A stretch of 64,000 nucleotides of DNA from Parabacteroides gordonii MS-1 = DSM 23371 (GCF_000969825.1 NZ_KQ033920.1:919672-983671), one strand, 5' to 3'. Shown: positions 7,158-16,586, counted from the stretch's first letter. A program made the numbers and translations. The notes: generated by a model from the sequence alone, not told the origin.

Positions 7158-8765
7158 ATGAAGCGATTTAATTATTTAAAAGGACTGCGGGTACTTCTCG
7201 CAGCCCTGTTTTTTATACCTATACTTCTTTTCTTTCTGGACTTCACGAACAAGATGCCGGTCGATATGCACAGGCTGTTGCATATACAATTGATACCGGC
7301 CATTCTGGGTGGAATGTTCGGTATTGTTGTCGTACTGCTCGTGCTGACCTTATTGTTCGGGCGCATATATTGCTCGGTGATCTGTCCGGCAGGAGTCTTG
7401 CAGGATATCATCAACCGCCTGTTCTGTATCGGGAAAAAGAAGAAAAAAGGGATACGGCGCTTTAAGTATCACAAAGCGGCGAACTGGTTACGATATGTGT
7501 TGCTGGCTGCCACCGGGATAACTGCAGTATTGGGATTTTCCGGTTTATGTTTGCTGTTAGACCCGTACAGTAACTTCGGACGAATTGCGACAAACCTGTT
7601 CCGTCCGGCTGTTATGTGGGGTAATAATGTGCTGGCCGATTGGCTGATGAAGATGGACAACTATTCACTGTTTCATGTGACGATCAGCACCGTCAGTATA
7701 GCCGGATTGGTATCTGCCGTTATTGCGCTGGTGGTTTTTATAATGATGGTCGTTTTCCGCGGACGATTGTTTTGTAATACGCTTTGTCCGGTCGGGGCAT
7801 TGCTCAGTCTCGTATCACGTTATTCATTCTTCCGTATTTCTTTCGATAAAGATGCTTGTACGCATTGCGGAAACTGCGAACATACCTGTAAGGCGGAAGC
7901 GATCGATGCCGAAAAATTGACGGTCGATACTTCGCGTTGCGTGGATTGCTTCAACTGTATTTCGTCTTGCAAGAAAGGCGGATTGCAGTATCGTTTCAAA
8001 CCGGGATTCCGCAAAGAGGAAAAACCGGCTAAAGAAAAAATGATGATGGCCACGGAACAAGAACCGGCCGTAAATAGCCGCCGTACTTTTCTAGCTACCG
8101 GAGCAACTGTTGCCGCCACCCTGCCGATCGTTTCGGCTATCGCTGAAGGAGTCGGCCATTGTGACGGAGAAGGGAAAGGACATCAGCATGGGAAGAAAAA
8201 CCGTAAGAAATGGCCGCCCATCACTCCCCCGGGATCACTCAATCTGGAACGTTTCAAGGATAAATGTACCGGATGCCATATCTGCGTCGTGAAATGTCCG
8301 AGCCAGGTATTGCGTCCTGCGGGGTTGGAATATGGTTTCGATTATCTGTTGAAGCCACGTATGGCTTATATCAGCAGTTATTGTAATTACGAATGTACCA
8401 TCTGCTCGGAAGTTTGTCCGGCGCATGCTCTCCAGCCGATCTCGGTGGAAGAAAAGAAATCGTTGCAGGTAGGTATCGCCACTTTCTTTATCAACCGTTG
8501 CATCGTGAAGACGGAAGGAACCGATTGCGGCGCCTGCTCCGAACATTGTCCGACACAGGCGGTACACATGGTGCCGTACGAAGGAACACTGACCATTCCG
8601 CAGGTAAATCCCGATCTATGTGTAGGTTGCGGCGGGTGCGAGTCTATTTGTCCGGTACGTCCGATGCGTGCCATTATCGTGAAGGCGAATACGGTTCACC
8701 AGCACATTGTTTTACCGGAGGAAGAGGAAGTTAAAAACGTAGAAGTAGATGACTTCGGATTCTAA
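7158..8765 (+). CDS. Membrane-bound polyferredoxin (NapH/NapG-like fusion, 4Fe-4S)
   Basis: 535 residues. The first half has about four to five membrane helices and two quinol-side motifs of NapH/CcoG type (CSVICPAGVLQD and CNTLCPVGALLS). Several ferredoxin cysteine clusters follow: CTHCGNCEHTC, CVDCFNCISSC, then after residue 350 CTGCHICVVKC, a CNYECTICSEVC variant, CGACSEHC and CVGCGGCESIC. In the middle, about residue 305, SRRTFLATGATVAATLPIVSA looks like an internal twin-arginine signal, as if a NapH-type membrane protein were fused to a Tat-exported NapG-type ferredoxin. Expected role: electron transfer from the quinol pool to a periplasmic or membrane reductase. The partner enzyme is not in the window. 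Confidence 0.85.
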   Translation: MKRFNYLKGLRVLLAALFFIPILLFFLDFTNKMPVDMHRLLHIQLIPAILGGMFGIVVVLLVLTLLFGRIYCSVICPAGVLQDIINRLFCIGKKKKKGIRRFKYHKAANWLRYVLLAATGITAVLGFSGLCLLLDPYSNFGRIATNLFRPAVMWGNNVLADWLMKMDNYSLFHVTISTVSIAGLVSAVIALVVFIMMVVFRGRLFCNTLCPVGALLSLVSRYSFFRISFDKDACTHCGNCEHTCKAEAIDAEKLTVDTSRCVDCFNCISSCKKGGLQYRFKPGFRKEEKPAKEKMMMATEQEPAVNSRRTFLATGATVAATLPIVSAIAEGVGHCDGEGKGHQHGKKNRKKWPPITPPGSLNLERFKDKCTGCHICVVKCPSQVLRPAGLEYGFDYLLKPRMAYISSYCNYECTICSEVCPAHALQPISVEEKKSLQVGIATFFINRCIVKTEGTDCGACSEHCPTQAVHMVPYEGTLTIPQVNPDLCVGCGGCESICPVRPMRAIIVKANTVHQHIVLPEEEEVKNVEVDDFGF

Positions 8766-8776
8766 CGGAAAAATAC

Positions 8777-8784
8777 TACCTTTG
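8777..8784 (+). promoter_or_regulatory. Promoter of tgt
   Basis: TACCTTTG, a full match to the TAnnTTTG -7 element, 17 bp before the tgt ATG at 8801. The leader must be only about 10 nt long, so tgt has its own start separate from the polyferredoxin gene that ends 11 bp upstream of the motif. Confidence 0.7.
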
Positions 8785-8800
8785 CTGCAAATTTTGCAGA

Positions 8801-9931
8801 ATGAAATTCGAATTACAACACAACGATACTAAAACAAATGCAAGGGCGGGCTTAATTACTACCGATCACGGGGTAATTGAGACGCCCATTTTTATGCCTG
8901 TCGGAACACAAGGCACAGTGAAAGGCGTCCACATGACCGAGTTGAAAGAGGATATCAAGGCCCAGATCATCCTGGGTAACACCTATCATCTTTATCTCCG
9001 TCCGGGACTTGAAATACTTAAAAAGGCAGGCGGACTGCATAAGTTCAATACCTGGGATCGCCCCATCCTGACCGATAGCGGAGGTTTCCAGGTTTTCTCA
9101 CTATCCGACAATCGCAAGCTGCATGAGGAAGGTGCCGAATTCCGTTCGCATATCGACGGTTCGAAGCATCTTTTCACTCCTGAGAAAGTAATGGATATCC
9201 AGCGCATCATCGGAGCCGATATTATTATGGCATTCGACGAATGTTGTCCGGGGGATGCCGACTACGACTATGCCAAGAAGTCGCTGGGACTGACGGAGCG
9301 TTGGCTTGATCGTTGTTTCGCCCGTTTCAATTCGACCGATCCGAAATATGGCTATCAGCAATGCCTCTTCCCGATCGTTCAGGGTTGTGTATACCCGGAT
9401 CTGCGCCGTCGTGCGGCAGAGAACATTGCAGAGAAGGGAGCGGACGGTAATGCTATCGGCGGACTGGCAGTAGGCGAGCCGACCGAAAAAATGTACGAAA
9501 TGATCGAGGTGGTAAACGATATATTGCCGAAAGACAAGCCCCGTTACCTGATGGGGGTCGGAACGCCGATCAACCTGCTGGAAGCCATCGAGCGCGGTGT
9601 GGATATGTTCGACTGTATCATGCCGACCCGCAACGGCCGCAACGGACAGATCTTTACCCAATACGGCACGATCAACCTGCGCAACAAGAAATGGGAAGAC
9701 GACTTCTCTCCCATCGACCCTGCCGCCAACTCATACGTGGATACGCTTTACAGCAAAGCATACCTGCATCACCTGATCAAAGCAAACGAGATGCTGGGCC
9801 TGCAGATCGCTTCCGTCCATAACCTGGCTTTTTATCTGTGGTTGGTAAAGGAAGCCCGCAAGCATATCATTGCCGGCGACTTTGCGACATGGAAGGGCAT
9901 GATGGTCGGGCAACTTGGCAACAGACTTTAA
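8801..9931 (+). CDS. tgt: tRNA-guanine transglycosylase (queuine/preQ1 tRNA-ribosyltransferase)
   Basis: 376 residues, full length. It exchanges guanine-34 for the queuosine precursor preQ1 in tRNAs with GUN anticodons. Seen in the sequence: the substrate-binding LTDSGGFQVFSL block with Asp92, QGCVYPDLRRRAA, IGGLAVGE, and the nucleophile region RGVDMFDCIMPTRNGRNG. The zinc site of the E. coli and Zymomonas enzymes is CxCxxC followed by a distant His, placed after the SPxDP motif. Here that stretch reads DPAANSYVDTLYSKAYLHH, so the three cysteines are missing, although the rest of the domain is intact. The permease gene follows after 22 bp in the same direction, so the two are probably co-transcribed. 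Confidence 0.95.
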   Translation: MKFELQHNDTKTNARAGLITTDHGVIETPIFMPVGTQGTVKGVHMTELKEDIKAQIILGNTYHLYLRPGLEILKKAGGLHKFNTWDRPILTDSGGFQVFSLSDNRKLHEEGAEFRSHIDGSKHLFTPEKVMDIQRIIGADIIMAFDECCPGDADYDYAKKSLGLTERWLDRCFARFNSTDPKYGYQQCLFPIVQGCVYPDLRRRAAENIAEKGADGNAIGGLAVGEPTEKMYEMIEVVNDILPKDKPRYLMGVGTPINLLEAIERGVDMFDCIMPTRNGRNGQIFTQYGTINLRNKKWEDDFSPIDPAANSYVDTLYSKAYLHHLIKANEMLGLQIASVHNLAFYLWLVKEARKHIIAGDFATWKGMMVGQLGNRL

Positions 9932-9953
9932 AAGTTGACTAAAAAAACATTTC

Positions 9954-11039
9954 ATGAAATTCAAATTAAAACGGGTAGACTGGTATATCATCAAGCAATT
10001 TCTCGGAACGTATGTTTTCGCGATCATCCTGATTATCTCTATCTCGGTAGTTTTCGACATAAACGAAAAGATCGATAAGTTCCTGAAGCCGGATGTGCCT
10101 TTGCAGGCAATCATCCTGGACTATTACATGAACTTTATTCCGTATTTTGCCAACTTGTTCAGTCCGCTGTTCACGTTCATTGCGGTTATTTTCTTTACCT
10201 CCAAGCTGGCTGACAACTCGGAGATCATTGCGATGCTTGCCAGCGGAATGAGTTTCCGGCGGTTGATGTTGCCGTATGCTATTTCGGCGGGGATCATTGC
10301 GATTGCCAGTTTCATATTGAGTGCGTACATTATTCCTCCGGCCAATATTACCCGTATCGACTTCCAGAATAAGTATATCCGAAACAAGAAGGTGGAGTCT
10401 GCACGTAATATCCAGATCGAAGTGGAGCCGGGTGTGATCGCTTATTTCAACCGCTACGATTCGCGTCCGAACATGGGCTACCGTTTCTCCCTGGAACATT
10501 TCGAAGGCAAGAAGTTGGTATCCAGACTGACTGCTAATTCCATCAAATACGACTCACTGTATCAATGGACGGTTATCGACTATATGATCCGTGATTTCGA
10601 CGGACTGCGCGAACATATATCGGAAGGTTCCCGTAAAGATACGACGCTGACGATTATCCCCTCCGACTTCCTTATCTCCGCCACCGACTGCGAGACGATG
10701 ACTTCGCCGGAGCTGGCTACCTATATCGAGCGCCAGAAAACGCGTGGTATCGGTAATATCCAGACTTTCCAGATCGAATATCACAAACGTTTTGCGTCGA
10801 TCATGGCGGCGTTTATCCTTACTTCTATCGGAGCGTCGCTATCGTCACGTAAGATCAAGGGAGGGATGGGATTGAATATCGGTATCGGCCTGGGACTGAG
10901 TTTCTCGTATATCTTATTTACGACCGTAACATCAACCTTCGCCATTAACGGCTACGTAAGCCCGATGGTAGCCGCCTGGATCCCGAATATCCTTTATACG
11001 TTTATCGCGATTTATTTGTATAGGAAGGCGCCGAGGTAA
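9954..11039 (+). CDS. LptF/LptG-family lipopolysaccharide export permease
   Basis: 361 residues with the family layout: three N-terminal membrane helices (about 12-35, 55-80, 98-122), a periplasmic beta-jellyroll of about 150 residues, and three C-terminal helices. It would sit in the inner membrane with the LptB ATPase and extract LPS toward the LptC/A bridge. The N-terminal pattern (LKRVDWYIIKQFLGTYVFAI) and the conserved SGMSFRRLMLPY loop between helices, which contacts the ATPase in characterised systems, support the call. I cannot tell LptF from LptG. It is read in the same direction as tgt and ends before a bidirectional terminator. Confidence 0.88.
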   Translation: MKFKLKRVDWYIIKQFLGTYVFAIILIISISVVFDINEKIDKFLKPDVPLQAIILDYYMNFIPYFANLFSPLFTFIAVIFFTSKLADNSEIIAMLASGMSFRRLMLPYAISAGIIAIASFILSAYIIPPANITRIDFQNKYIRNKKVESARNIQIEVEPGVIAYFNRYDSRPNMGYRFSLEHFEGKKLVSRLTANSIKYDSLYQWTVIDYMIRDFDGLREHISEGSRKDTTLTIIPSDFLISATDCETMTSPELATYIERQKTRGIGNIQTFQIEYHKRFASIMAAFILTSIGASLSSRKIKGGMGLNIGIGLGLSFSYILFTTVTSTFAINGYVSPMVAAWIPNILYTFIAIYLYRKAPR

Positions 11040-11068
11040 ACAGATAAAGAATCTTTTTAAACGAAATA

Positions 11069-11104
11069 AAAAACGCTGTCCCCCCAAAAAGAGACAGCGT
11101 TTTT
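11069..11104 (+). terminator. Bidirectional intrinsic terminator after the Lpt permease
   Basis: Arms AAAAACGCTGTC (11069-11080) and GACAGCGTTTTT (11093-11104) around a 12-nt loop, with a T-rich tail on the plus strand. The A-rich left flank gives a U tail in the opposite direction too, so it can serve the convergent lipoprotein gene ending at 11140. Confidence 0.85.
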
Positions 11105-11139
11105 ATTTTTGTGCAGAGTAGAAAAACTACATCTGAGAA

Positions 11140-12621
11140 TTATTCAAATACGACTTCGAATTCATCGACAATCAACGTACTTTCGGCAGCTCCCATAAAC
11201 TTATCGCCGTCCTTGCTGGATGAGCAAACCAGAGCTAACTTATACAACTTAGTTGCGTCATATGTTTTACCTGTCTGAAATTTGAATTCAAGACTAAAAG
11301 GAGTATATTCTGCTTTCGCTGTCCCATCTTCCAATTCTGCAACAGCAACAATCTTATCTGAAGTACCGATATCATGACCTGTTAATGATTCTGTTTCATT
11401 AGAGACTTCATACAATACGCCCTTTATACTACATTCATCCTTCAGTTCAGGATGTTCTACAATATTTTTCTTATCAGATGCATCCAGATACAATTCTCCC
11501 GGAGTATACTTATAATATCCTTTGAATAATAACGGTTTTTTATCACACATAATACCAAATTTCGTACTGCTCAACTGATCCAAGATATTCAGTTCAAAAC
11601 GACCAGTAAACAAAGATCCCGAAGTAATTGCAGGAGCCATGCCAAGACCTCCACCCAGTGTATATCGTGTTACTAACATTGCTGCAGATGCACCTTCTTT
11701 GGCATCATCTGTCGGTAGAACAGGAAAATCGCCATCATATCCAGGAAGATTAACTAAGAAATCTGCACCACCGTTGCTAGAATCTAATCTATCTGAAGGA
11801 AGCGGAGTCATATATTTTATTTTGTTGGAACCTTTTTCCACCCATTCGTCAAAAGAAAATTTCATAACTTTTCCACCTACAGAGACAGTATATTTAGCTG
11901 TTACAATCCCATCTTCAGAAGTTACAGTATAAGTTACGGGAGATGAGAAGTCCTGAGCAACTCCGCTTGCAGGAGTGATAGTTGCTTTATCTGAAACCTT
12001 AATTGTTGGAACTAATGCAGCTAAAACTTCCGGCTTAATTGTATCCACAACCATAAAAGTAACAGTTGTACCTTCAATAACCGGCTGCTGAATTACAGCT
12101 TCATGATCGAACGTAAACGCCGTAATCTTCGCTTCCGAGCTCTGGTCTGCCGCCAGCTTCGTACCCCTGAAATCAACTTTTACAGTGATAGCCGCGCCCG
12201 ACTGGGTGGCTTTTACATCGATTACCATTTCAAGCTTGTCGCTAACGATCGTACCGTTCATTACGACATCGCATTCGCCAACAATAGGTAAAGTCAGTTT
12301 CTGCCCGCCATCAAACTTACAAGCGTTTTCGCCCTGCATTTCTGCATTGCATTTATCGACAGAAATGTCGCCCAGAGCCATAGCACCGAAGCTAAAGTTC
12401 TTCAGTTCCATCTTGATCGCATTTTCACCGACTTTGGTTACATACACTTTCTGAGGGAGATTTTCACCGACTTTGGTTCCGTCCAAATCTACATCCAGAG
12501 TACCTTTATATACTCCATCAAATCCGGTTCCGATAGGTTCCACCTTATCGTCATCACTACAAGCAACGAATAGGCTGAGCATGCACAGCATGCTGAATAC
12601 ATACAGTAATTTTGTCTTCAT
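11140..12621 (-). CDS. Calycin-like/PCMD-domain surface lipoprotein
   Basis: 493 residues. A signal peptide ends in a lipobox (SLFVACSDDD), and the acidic run after the Cys is typical of Bacteroidetes lipoproteins exported to the cell surface. Three parts can be told apart: a calycin-like beta domain (about 35-160), an Ig-like segment (about 163-250, with ITPASGVAQDFSSPVTYTVTSEDG), and a C-terminal domain of PCMD type (about 255-490, starting near MKFSFDEWV and containing LGGGLGMAPAITSGSLFTGRFEL), a domain suspected to bind carbohydrate. Its neighbour at 12957-14096 is another lipoprotein on the same strand, but the two are separated by a terminator. Ligand unknown. Confidence 0.75.
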   Translation of the reverse strand: MKTKLLYVFSMLCMLSLFVACSDDDKVEPIGTGFDGVYKGTLDVDLDGTKVGENLPQKVYVTKVGENAIKMELKNFSFGAMALGDISVDKCNAEMQGENACKFDGGQKLTLPIVGECDVVMNGTIVSDKLEMVIDVKATQSGAAITVKVDFRGTKLAADQSSEAKITAFTFDHEAVIQQPVIEGTTVTFMVVDTIKPEVLAALVPTIKVSDKATITPASGVAQDFSSPVTYTVTSEDGIVTAKYTVSVGGKVMKFSFDEWVEKGSNKIKYMTPLPSDRLDSSNGGADFLVNLPGYDGDFPVLPTDDAKEGASAAMLVTRYTLGGGLGMAPAITSGSLFTGRFELNILDQLSSTKFGIMCDKKPLLFKGYYKYTPGELYLDASDKKNIVEHPELKDECSIKGVLYEVSNETESLTGHDIGTSDKIVAVAELEDGTAKAEYTPFSLEFKFQTGKTYDATKLYKLALVCSSSKDGDKFMGAAESTLIVDEFEVVFE

Positions 12622-12900
12622 AAATTTGTAAATAACTAATACCTCTTATTAATAAAAATGTTTCAATCGGAGACGAAGATACTGATTAATTCCGGTTAAA
12701 AAAAAGATGTCCACATAACAATAATAAGGTCATTCTGATAATCTATTTTATCCCCCGCTTGTTTTTAAAGGGGCAGGAAAATTTATATTTTGAGATAAAA
12801 AATATAAAAACAAAAGGTTTATCCTTTTATCATAAAGTAAGTTCAATAGAGAAGTATCATTATCCAAATGAGAAAAATCTACTGATGATTGAGGTATAAA

Positions 12901-12935
12901 AAAGGCCTTATATGCTTCGTGCACATAAGGCCTTT
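12901..12935 (-). terminator. Intrinsic terminator between the two lipoprotein genes
   Basis: Perfect 11-bp arms AAAGGCCTTAT (12901-12911) and ATAAGGCCTTT (12925-12935). On the minus strand the stem is followed by a T run, so it ends transcripts of the DUF4925-type gene (stop at 12957). The rest of the 335-bp gap 12622-12956 is AT-rich and should hold the promoter of the gene starting at 12621; I see no further gene in it. Confidence 0.85.
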
Positions 12936-12956
12936 TATTTTATCCTGACGGATCGA

Positions 12957-14096
12957 TTATTTTTGTTTTACCAAATATAAAGTGGCATTTACATCAGTTG
13001 TTGTAGCCAATATTCCAGGGAGTTGTGTCATAAGATCCTGAACCAATGGCAACTGTTCTTTAGGTACTGCCTTCATGATCAAGCCTGCAATTGTTTCGTT
13101 TGACAATAAGCCTAATATCGGCAATAACAATTCCTTATCGGCAGTGATCTGTGCTTTACCATTCTCTACAGTGTAACTCAGCGGAACACCAGCCGACAGG
13201 TAAGCCATAAGTCCCGCCAAAGGATTATTATCAGCTTTGCTACTAGCTACCAGATCCATGATCTGTGCGATATTCAACTGAACATACATCTTACCATTTG
13301 CAATATAATATTGTGCCAGATTGATCGGAGATGTAGCCCAATCGGAAGCACCTGCTTTTTTATATGAAGCTACAATATTACCGTCTTCCTGGTATGTGAT
13401 GCTTTGCAGAACGCCAGTCAGTAATCCGGAAACCATTGGGTTTACATTCATCTTAGCAAGAAGATCTTCTATCTTAATGTCAATAATTGTTCCGGCAGGT
13501 ATATTTTCATCTAATATATGGGCATCAATTTTCAATGGTGTTTCAGATTTCCAAGCCATTACCATCGGGAGTGATCCGGTTGTCGGAGCGAACGGTGCCA
13601 GTGCCCAAGTACCTACTAAATCATTAGTCGGCATAGTAGCCTTTACGGCCATTGTCAGCTTGTCTTTCTTAACTTCACCTGAATAAGTTGCTTTTACACC
13701 GGAAGCACCTGTATACTCACCTTCAAATGTATATGTTTCACCGGAAAGGATCAGAGGAACATTAGATATCGTTGTTGTAACTTCACCCGGAATAACGCCC
13801 GGAGCCATAGACGGTGCAGCAGCTGTAGACTTCGGCATCAATTGAGCCAAAAGTTCACTTAAATTGAAAAGGCCTTTCATAGTAATGGTAGCAGTCTTGC
13901 CATCCTTAGTATCGAAGGTAATTTCTTTGCCTAAAAGCGCACTGTCGCCATACTTTAAATCCAATTTATCACCACTATAAGCAGTGTTCACGTCCAAGAC
14001 AGTCGGATCCTTTGGATCATCGTCATCATCACCACAAGCCGTGAAAAAGCTTAACGTACATAACACGGTAAACAAATACAAAAAATTCTTCTTCAT
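12957..14096 (-). CDS. DUF4925-like lipoprotein
   Basis: 379 residues with a signal peptide and lipobox (SFFTACGDDDDD), so it is probably a surface-exposed lipoprotein. The body is made of repeated beta-strand segments in two halves: an N-terminal half (about 35-165) with KEITFDTKDGKTATITMKG and SGETYTFEGEY motifs, and a C-terminal half that repeats the theme with DIKIEDLL and YQEDGNIVASY. This matches the DUF4925 family, which occurs in gut Bacteroidales and has no known activity. Its separate terminator and the 244-bp upstream gap suggest a single-gene unit. The domain assignment is from pattern memory, not from a search. Confidence 0.65.
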   Translation of the reverse strand: MKKNFLYLFTVLCTLSFFTACGDDDDDPKDPTVLDVNTAYSGDKLDLKYGDSALLGKEITFDTKDGKTATITMKGLFNLSELLAQLMPKSTAAAPSMAPGVIPGEVTTTISNVPLILSGETYTFEGEYTGASGVKATYSGEVKKDKLTMAVKATMPTNDLVGTWALAPFAPTTGSLPMVMAWKSETPLKIDAHILDENIPAGTIIDIKIEDLLAKMNVNPMVSGLLTGVLQSITYQEDGNIVASYKKAGASDWATSPINLAQYYIANGKMYVQLNIAQIMDLVASSKADNNPLAGLMAYLSAGVPLSYTVENGKAQITADKELLLPILGLLSNETIAGLIMKAVPKEQLPLVQDLMTQLPGILATTTDVNATLYLVKQK

Positions 14097-14278
14097 AATT
14101 CTCTTTTTTAATAAACAAAATCTCTATAATTAAGATTAATACTATACAAATTAACGTCGCGAATATAGTTATTATTTCATTACGCAAGCAAAAAATTCAA
14201 AGGCTTAACAATTGATGAACCAATTCTCTATAAATATTGACCAATATTATGGCAATAGAACAACCTCCAAACATAACC

Positions 14279-14312
14279 AGAGGTAGACGTAATGTAATTT
14301 ACGCCTACCTCT
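14279..14312. terminator. Inverted repeat between DUF4925-like and CDGSH genes
   Basis: 14-bp arms with one mismatch (AGAGGTAGACGTAA and TTACGCCTACCTCT) around a 6-nt loop, 28 bp downstream of the CDGSH stop. It lacks a strong T run on either strand, so it may work as a mRNA 3'-end hairpin rather than a classic terminator. The rest of the 244-bp gap holds no gene that I can see. Confidence 0.5.
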
Positions 14313-14340
14313 CAATCAGTTCAGATATCATTTAAACCTG

Positions 14341-14532
14341 CTACAATTTCATGTGTGACCCATCGCAGAACGGCTGGTTCTTTGAATGGCCGCAACGACA
14401 AAGCGCCGTCTTTTCCATGATCATTTCTTTTCCTTCGGGGGTAATCAGTTTTACCGGGCCTTTTACTAACAGAGGACCTTTTGCTACTGCCTTTAATTCT
14501 GCCAAAGGCTGTTCGTTTGTTCTATTTTCCAT
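14341..14532 (-). CDS. CDGSH iron-sulfur domain protein
   Basis: A 63-residue protein of MitoNEET/CDGSH type. The [2Fe-2S] ligands are visible: Cys45 and Cys47 in CRCGHS, then Cys56 and His60 in PFCDGSH. The preceding GPLLVKGPVKL segment is the usual first strand pair of small bacterial members. It should be a cytoplasmic redox or cluster-transfer protein. It stands alone between the end of capsule locus 2 and the lipoprotein genes and has no obvious link to polysaccharide synthesis. Confidence 0.92.
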   Translation of the reverse strand: MENRTNEQPLAELKAVAKGPLLVKGPVKLITPEGKEMIMEKTALCRCGHSKNQPFCDGSHMKL

Positions 14533-14634
14533 GACACTATTGGTTTATATATGTAAGCTTTATATAATAACAACACCTTCTTGACATTTGTTTTGAAACT
14601 AAAGCATTATTGCCTTATACTCTTTTAAATCATA

Positions 14635-15654
14635 TCACCTGATCAATTCAGCCAGATATCTTTTGCGAAATATCCATTGAAATGGTATTTTGAATTTACG
14701 CCATAAGAAAGTCATATGCGAGCCTATCTTTACCATCAAACTTCCCATATATGGATATACAAGGAATACTCTTATAATCAAATAAAAAGCTTTTTTTCTT
14801 CTCCACAAGAAAGCCTTTACTTCTTTATTATTCCAATAATAATCATATAAGATAGTTTTAACCTCCATGTCCTTTTGTTTTATGCTGTCCTGAAAAAAAG
14901 AACAAAACATCAAATAAAGACACTCTCTAATAGGTTGAATATAAGCATATCTATCTAATAATAAATGCACATATTTCGCCATAGCCAACTTTAATTTCCG
15001 ATTTACTGTTCCCTCTTGATTTGTTATAGACCCTGTTCGTATAACATAATTGTACAAACATATATCAACAACAGTCGATTTTTTTACTTTCAAACAAATT
15101 TGCATATTAAAAAACAAATCTTCTCCCATAACAACCGGAAGATAAATCAAGTCATCAAACAATGATTTTTGTGTTAAACTGCCCCATATTCGCCATTCTC
15201 CGCGATTAATCATACGTAATAACAACTCTTGCCCTACTAATGCATTTAATTCACAAATACTTTTACCCTTCTGTTTATTATTTTCAGAAACAAGATAAAA
15301 ATTACCGACTACATAATCTGCCTCACTTTTTACAGCTTCGCTATACAGTTCTTCTATCGCCGTTGTTTCTATATAATCATCCCCATCCAAATGAAAAACA
15401 TATTTTCCACTAGCTACCTCCAAACCTGATTTACGGGCATAAATCAATCCCTGATTTTCTTTTGTTATTATTCTTATACGATCATCTATTGCTGCATATG
15501 CAGCAATAATTTGAGATGAACCATCTCGCGATCCGTCATTCACTACAATAATCTCTATGTCTTGAAACGTTTGATCGATACATGAAGATAAACATTTATC
15601 AAGGAAGGGTGCAACATTATACACCGGAATAATTATTGAAACTTTTATATCCAT
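14635..15654 (-). CDS. GT2-family glycosyltransferase, last gene of capsule locus 2
   Basis: 339 residues. A GT-A fold of GT2 type fills residues 1-110: VSIIIPVYNVAPFLDKCL, EIIVVNDGSRDGS, ENQGLIYARKSGLEVASG and the metal-binding FHLDGDDYI. The C-terminal part has a hydrophobic, basic segment (about 290-330) that may sit on the membrane. It is only 14 bp from the next GT2 gene and is the last member of the minus-strand array. It should add one sugar to the lipid-linked repeat unit; specificity cannot be read. Confidence 0.88.
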   Translation of the reverse strand: MDIKVSIIIPVYNVAPFLDKCLSSCIDQTFQDIEIIVVNDGSRDGSSQIIAAYAAIDDRIRIITKENQGLIYARKSGLEVASGKYVFHLDGDDYIETTAIEELYSEAVKSEADYVVGNFYLVSENNKQKGKSICELNALVGQELLLRMINRGEWRIWGSLTQKSLFDDLIYLPVVMGEDLFFNMQICLKVKKSTVVDICLYNYVIRTGSITNQEGTVNRKLKLAMAKYVHLLLDRYAYIQPIRECLYLMFCSFFQDSIKQKDMEVKTILYDYYWNNKEVKAFLWRRKKAFYLIIRVFLVYPYMGSLMVKIGSHMTFLWRKFKIPFQWIFRKRYLAELIR

Positions 15655-15668
15655 CTGATTAAATATAC

Positions 15669-16580
15669 TTATTTACAATTATATACATCACTCAAATATT
15701 TTTTGATTTTTTCCTTGTCTGTTGTACCACAAGCTTGTTTTATTTCAAATATCTTAGTATCCACTAAAGTGCGATACCACCACCCTTGCAGGAAATGCCA
15801 CAAAAAGCCCTCCTTTCCTTCCAGAAAGCCACCTTTAAGAAAGTAACGATAACAGAAATAAATAAATGCACGCCAGAAAAGAGGCATACGGGCATAACGA
15901 TGTTTTATTCGTCTTTTATCCATTGCCTGAGCAGTTAAGACTTTCTGGTCATCTAATTGCGATGTACCATACAAATCCAACTCGATATCCAACAAATCAG
16001 CAGCCTCACGAACTGCATAACCCACATGTTTATTACAGAACCAGGATAAATTATTCAGATTGTGATCGACAAAGTCTCCTTCACTATTTACTGTTGTACC
16101 TTCCAGTAACTGAATATGTTCATCCATCAGTCGTTGTTCACAAATCGCTTTGCCATAACAAAACATACGAAGCAAATAAACAGGATAGATACCCCGTTTC
16201 ATCCATTTCCCCAGAAAGTAATGTCGCCGTTTAAATACTATACCGGAAACAGTTTCCGGTAAAAATGGAACTTTCTCTGATAACTCCCTGATCAATGCAG
16301 GCAGCAAATACTCATCCGCATCCAGACGAAGCACCCATTTTGTCCGGATAGGAACATGTTCCAATCCCCAGTTAAATTGCTTTGCATAATTATTCTCCCA
16401 CTTATTTTGCAAGATCGTAACTTTTTCATATTCGCTTGCAATCTGGAGGGTTTGATCCGTTGAATAACTATCTATCAGAAAAATATCTTTTACAAAAAGA
16501 TATACACTTTCTATACAACGACGAATATGTATCTCCTCATTGTAAGTAAGGATGATAACAGAGATATCTAATTCTTCCAT
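15669..16580 (-). CDS. GT2-family glycosyltransferase (WaaE/TuaG-like), capsule locus 2
   Basis: 303 residues. It begins with ISVIILTYNEEIHIRRCIESV, then FLIDSYSTDQT and the acidic motif LRLDADEYL, a pattern typical of the WaaE/KdtX branch of GT2 enzymes that add a sugar to core or repeat units. A HFLQGWWYRTLVD-like C-terminus, with a KGGFLEGKEGFLWHFLQGWWYR segment split by aromatic residues, is common in that branch. The gene is separated by 6 bp from the acetyltransferase before it and by 14 bp from the last GT2 gene. Cytoplasmic, acting at the membrane. Confidence 0.87.
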   Translation of the reverse strand: MEELDISVIILTYNEEIHIRRCIESVYLFVKDIFLIDSYSTDQTLQIASEYEKVTILQNKWENNYAKQFNWGLEHVPIRTKWVLRLDADEYLLPALIRELSEKVPFLPETVSGIVFKRRHYFLGKWMKRGIYPVYLLRMFCYGKAICEQRLMDEHIQLLEGTTVNSEGDFVDHNLNNLSWFCNKHVGYAVREAADLLDIELDLYGTSQLDDQKVLTAQAMDKRRIKHRYARMPLFWRAFIYFCYRYFLKGGFLEGKEGFLWHFLQGWWYRTLVDTKIFEIKQACGTTDKEKIKKYLSDVYNCK

Positions 16581-16586
16581 GATGTA

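Noticed and set aside
9101-9661. Minus-strand open frame of 186 codons opposite tgt
   Set aside because: Antisense to a complete tgt gene; no recognisable motifs.
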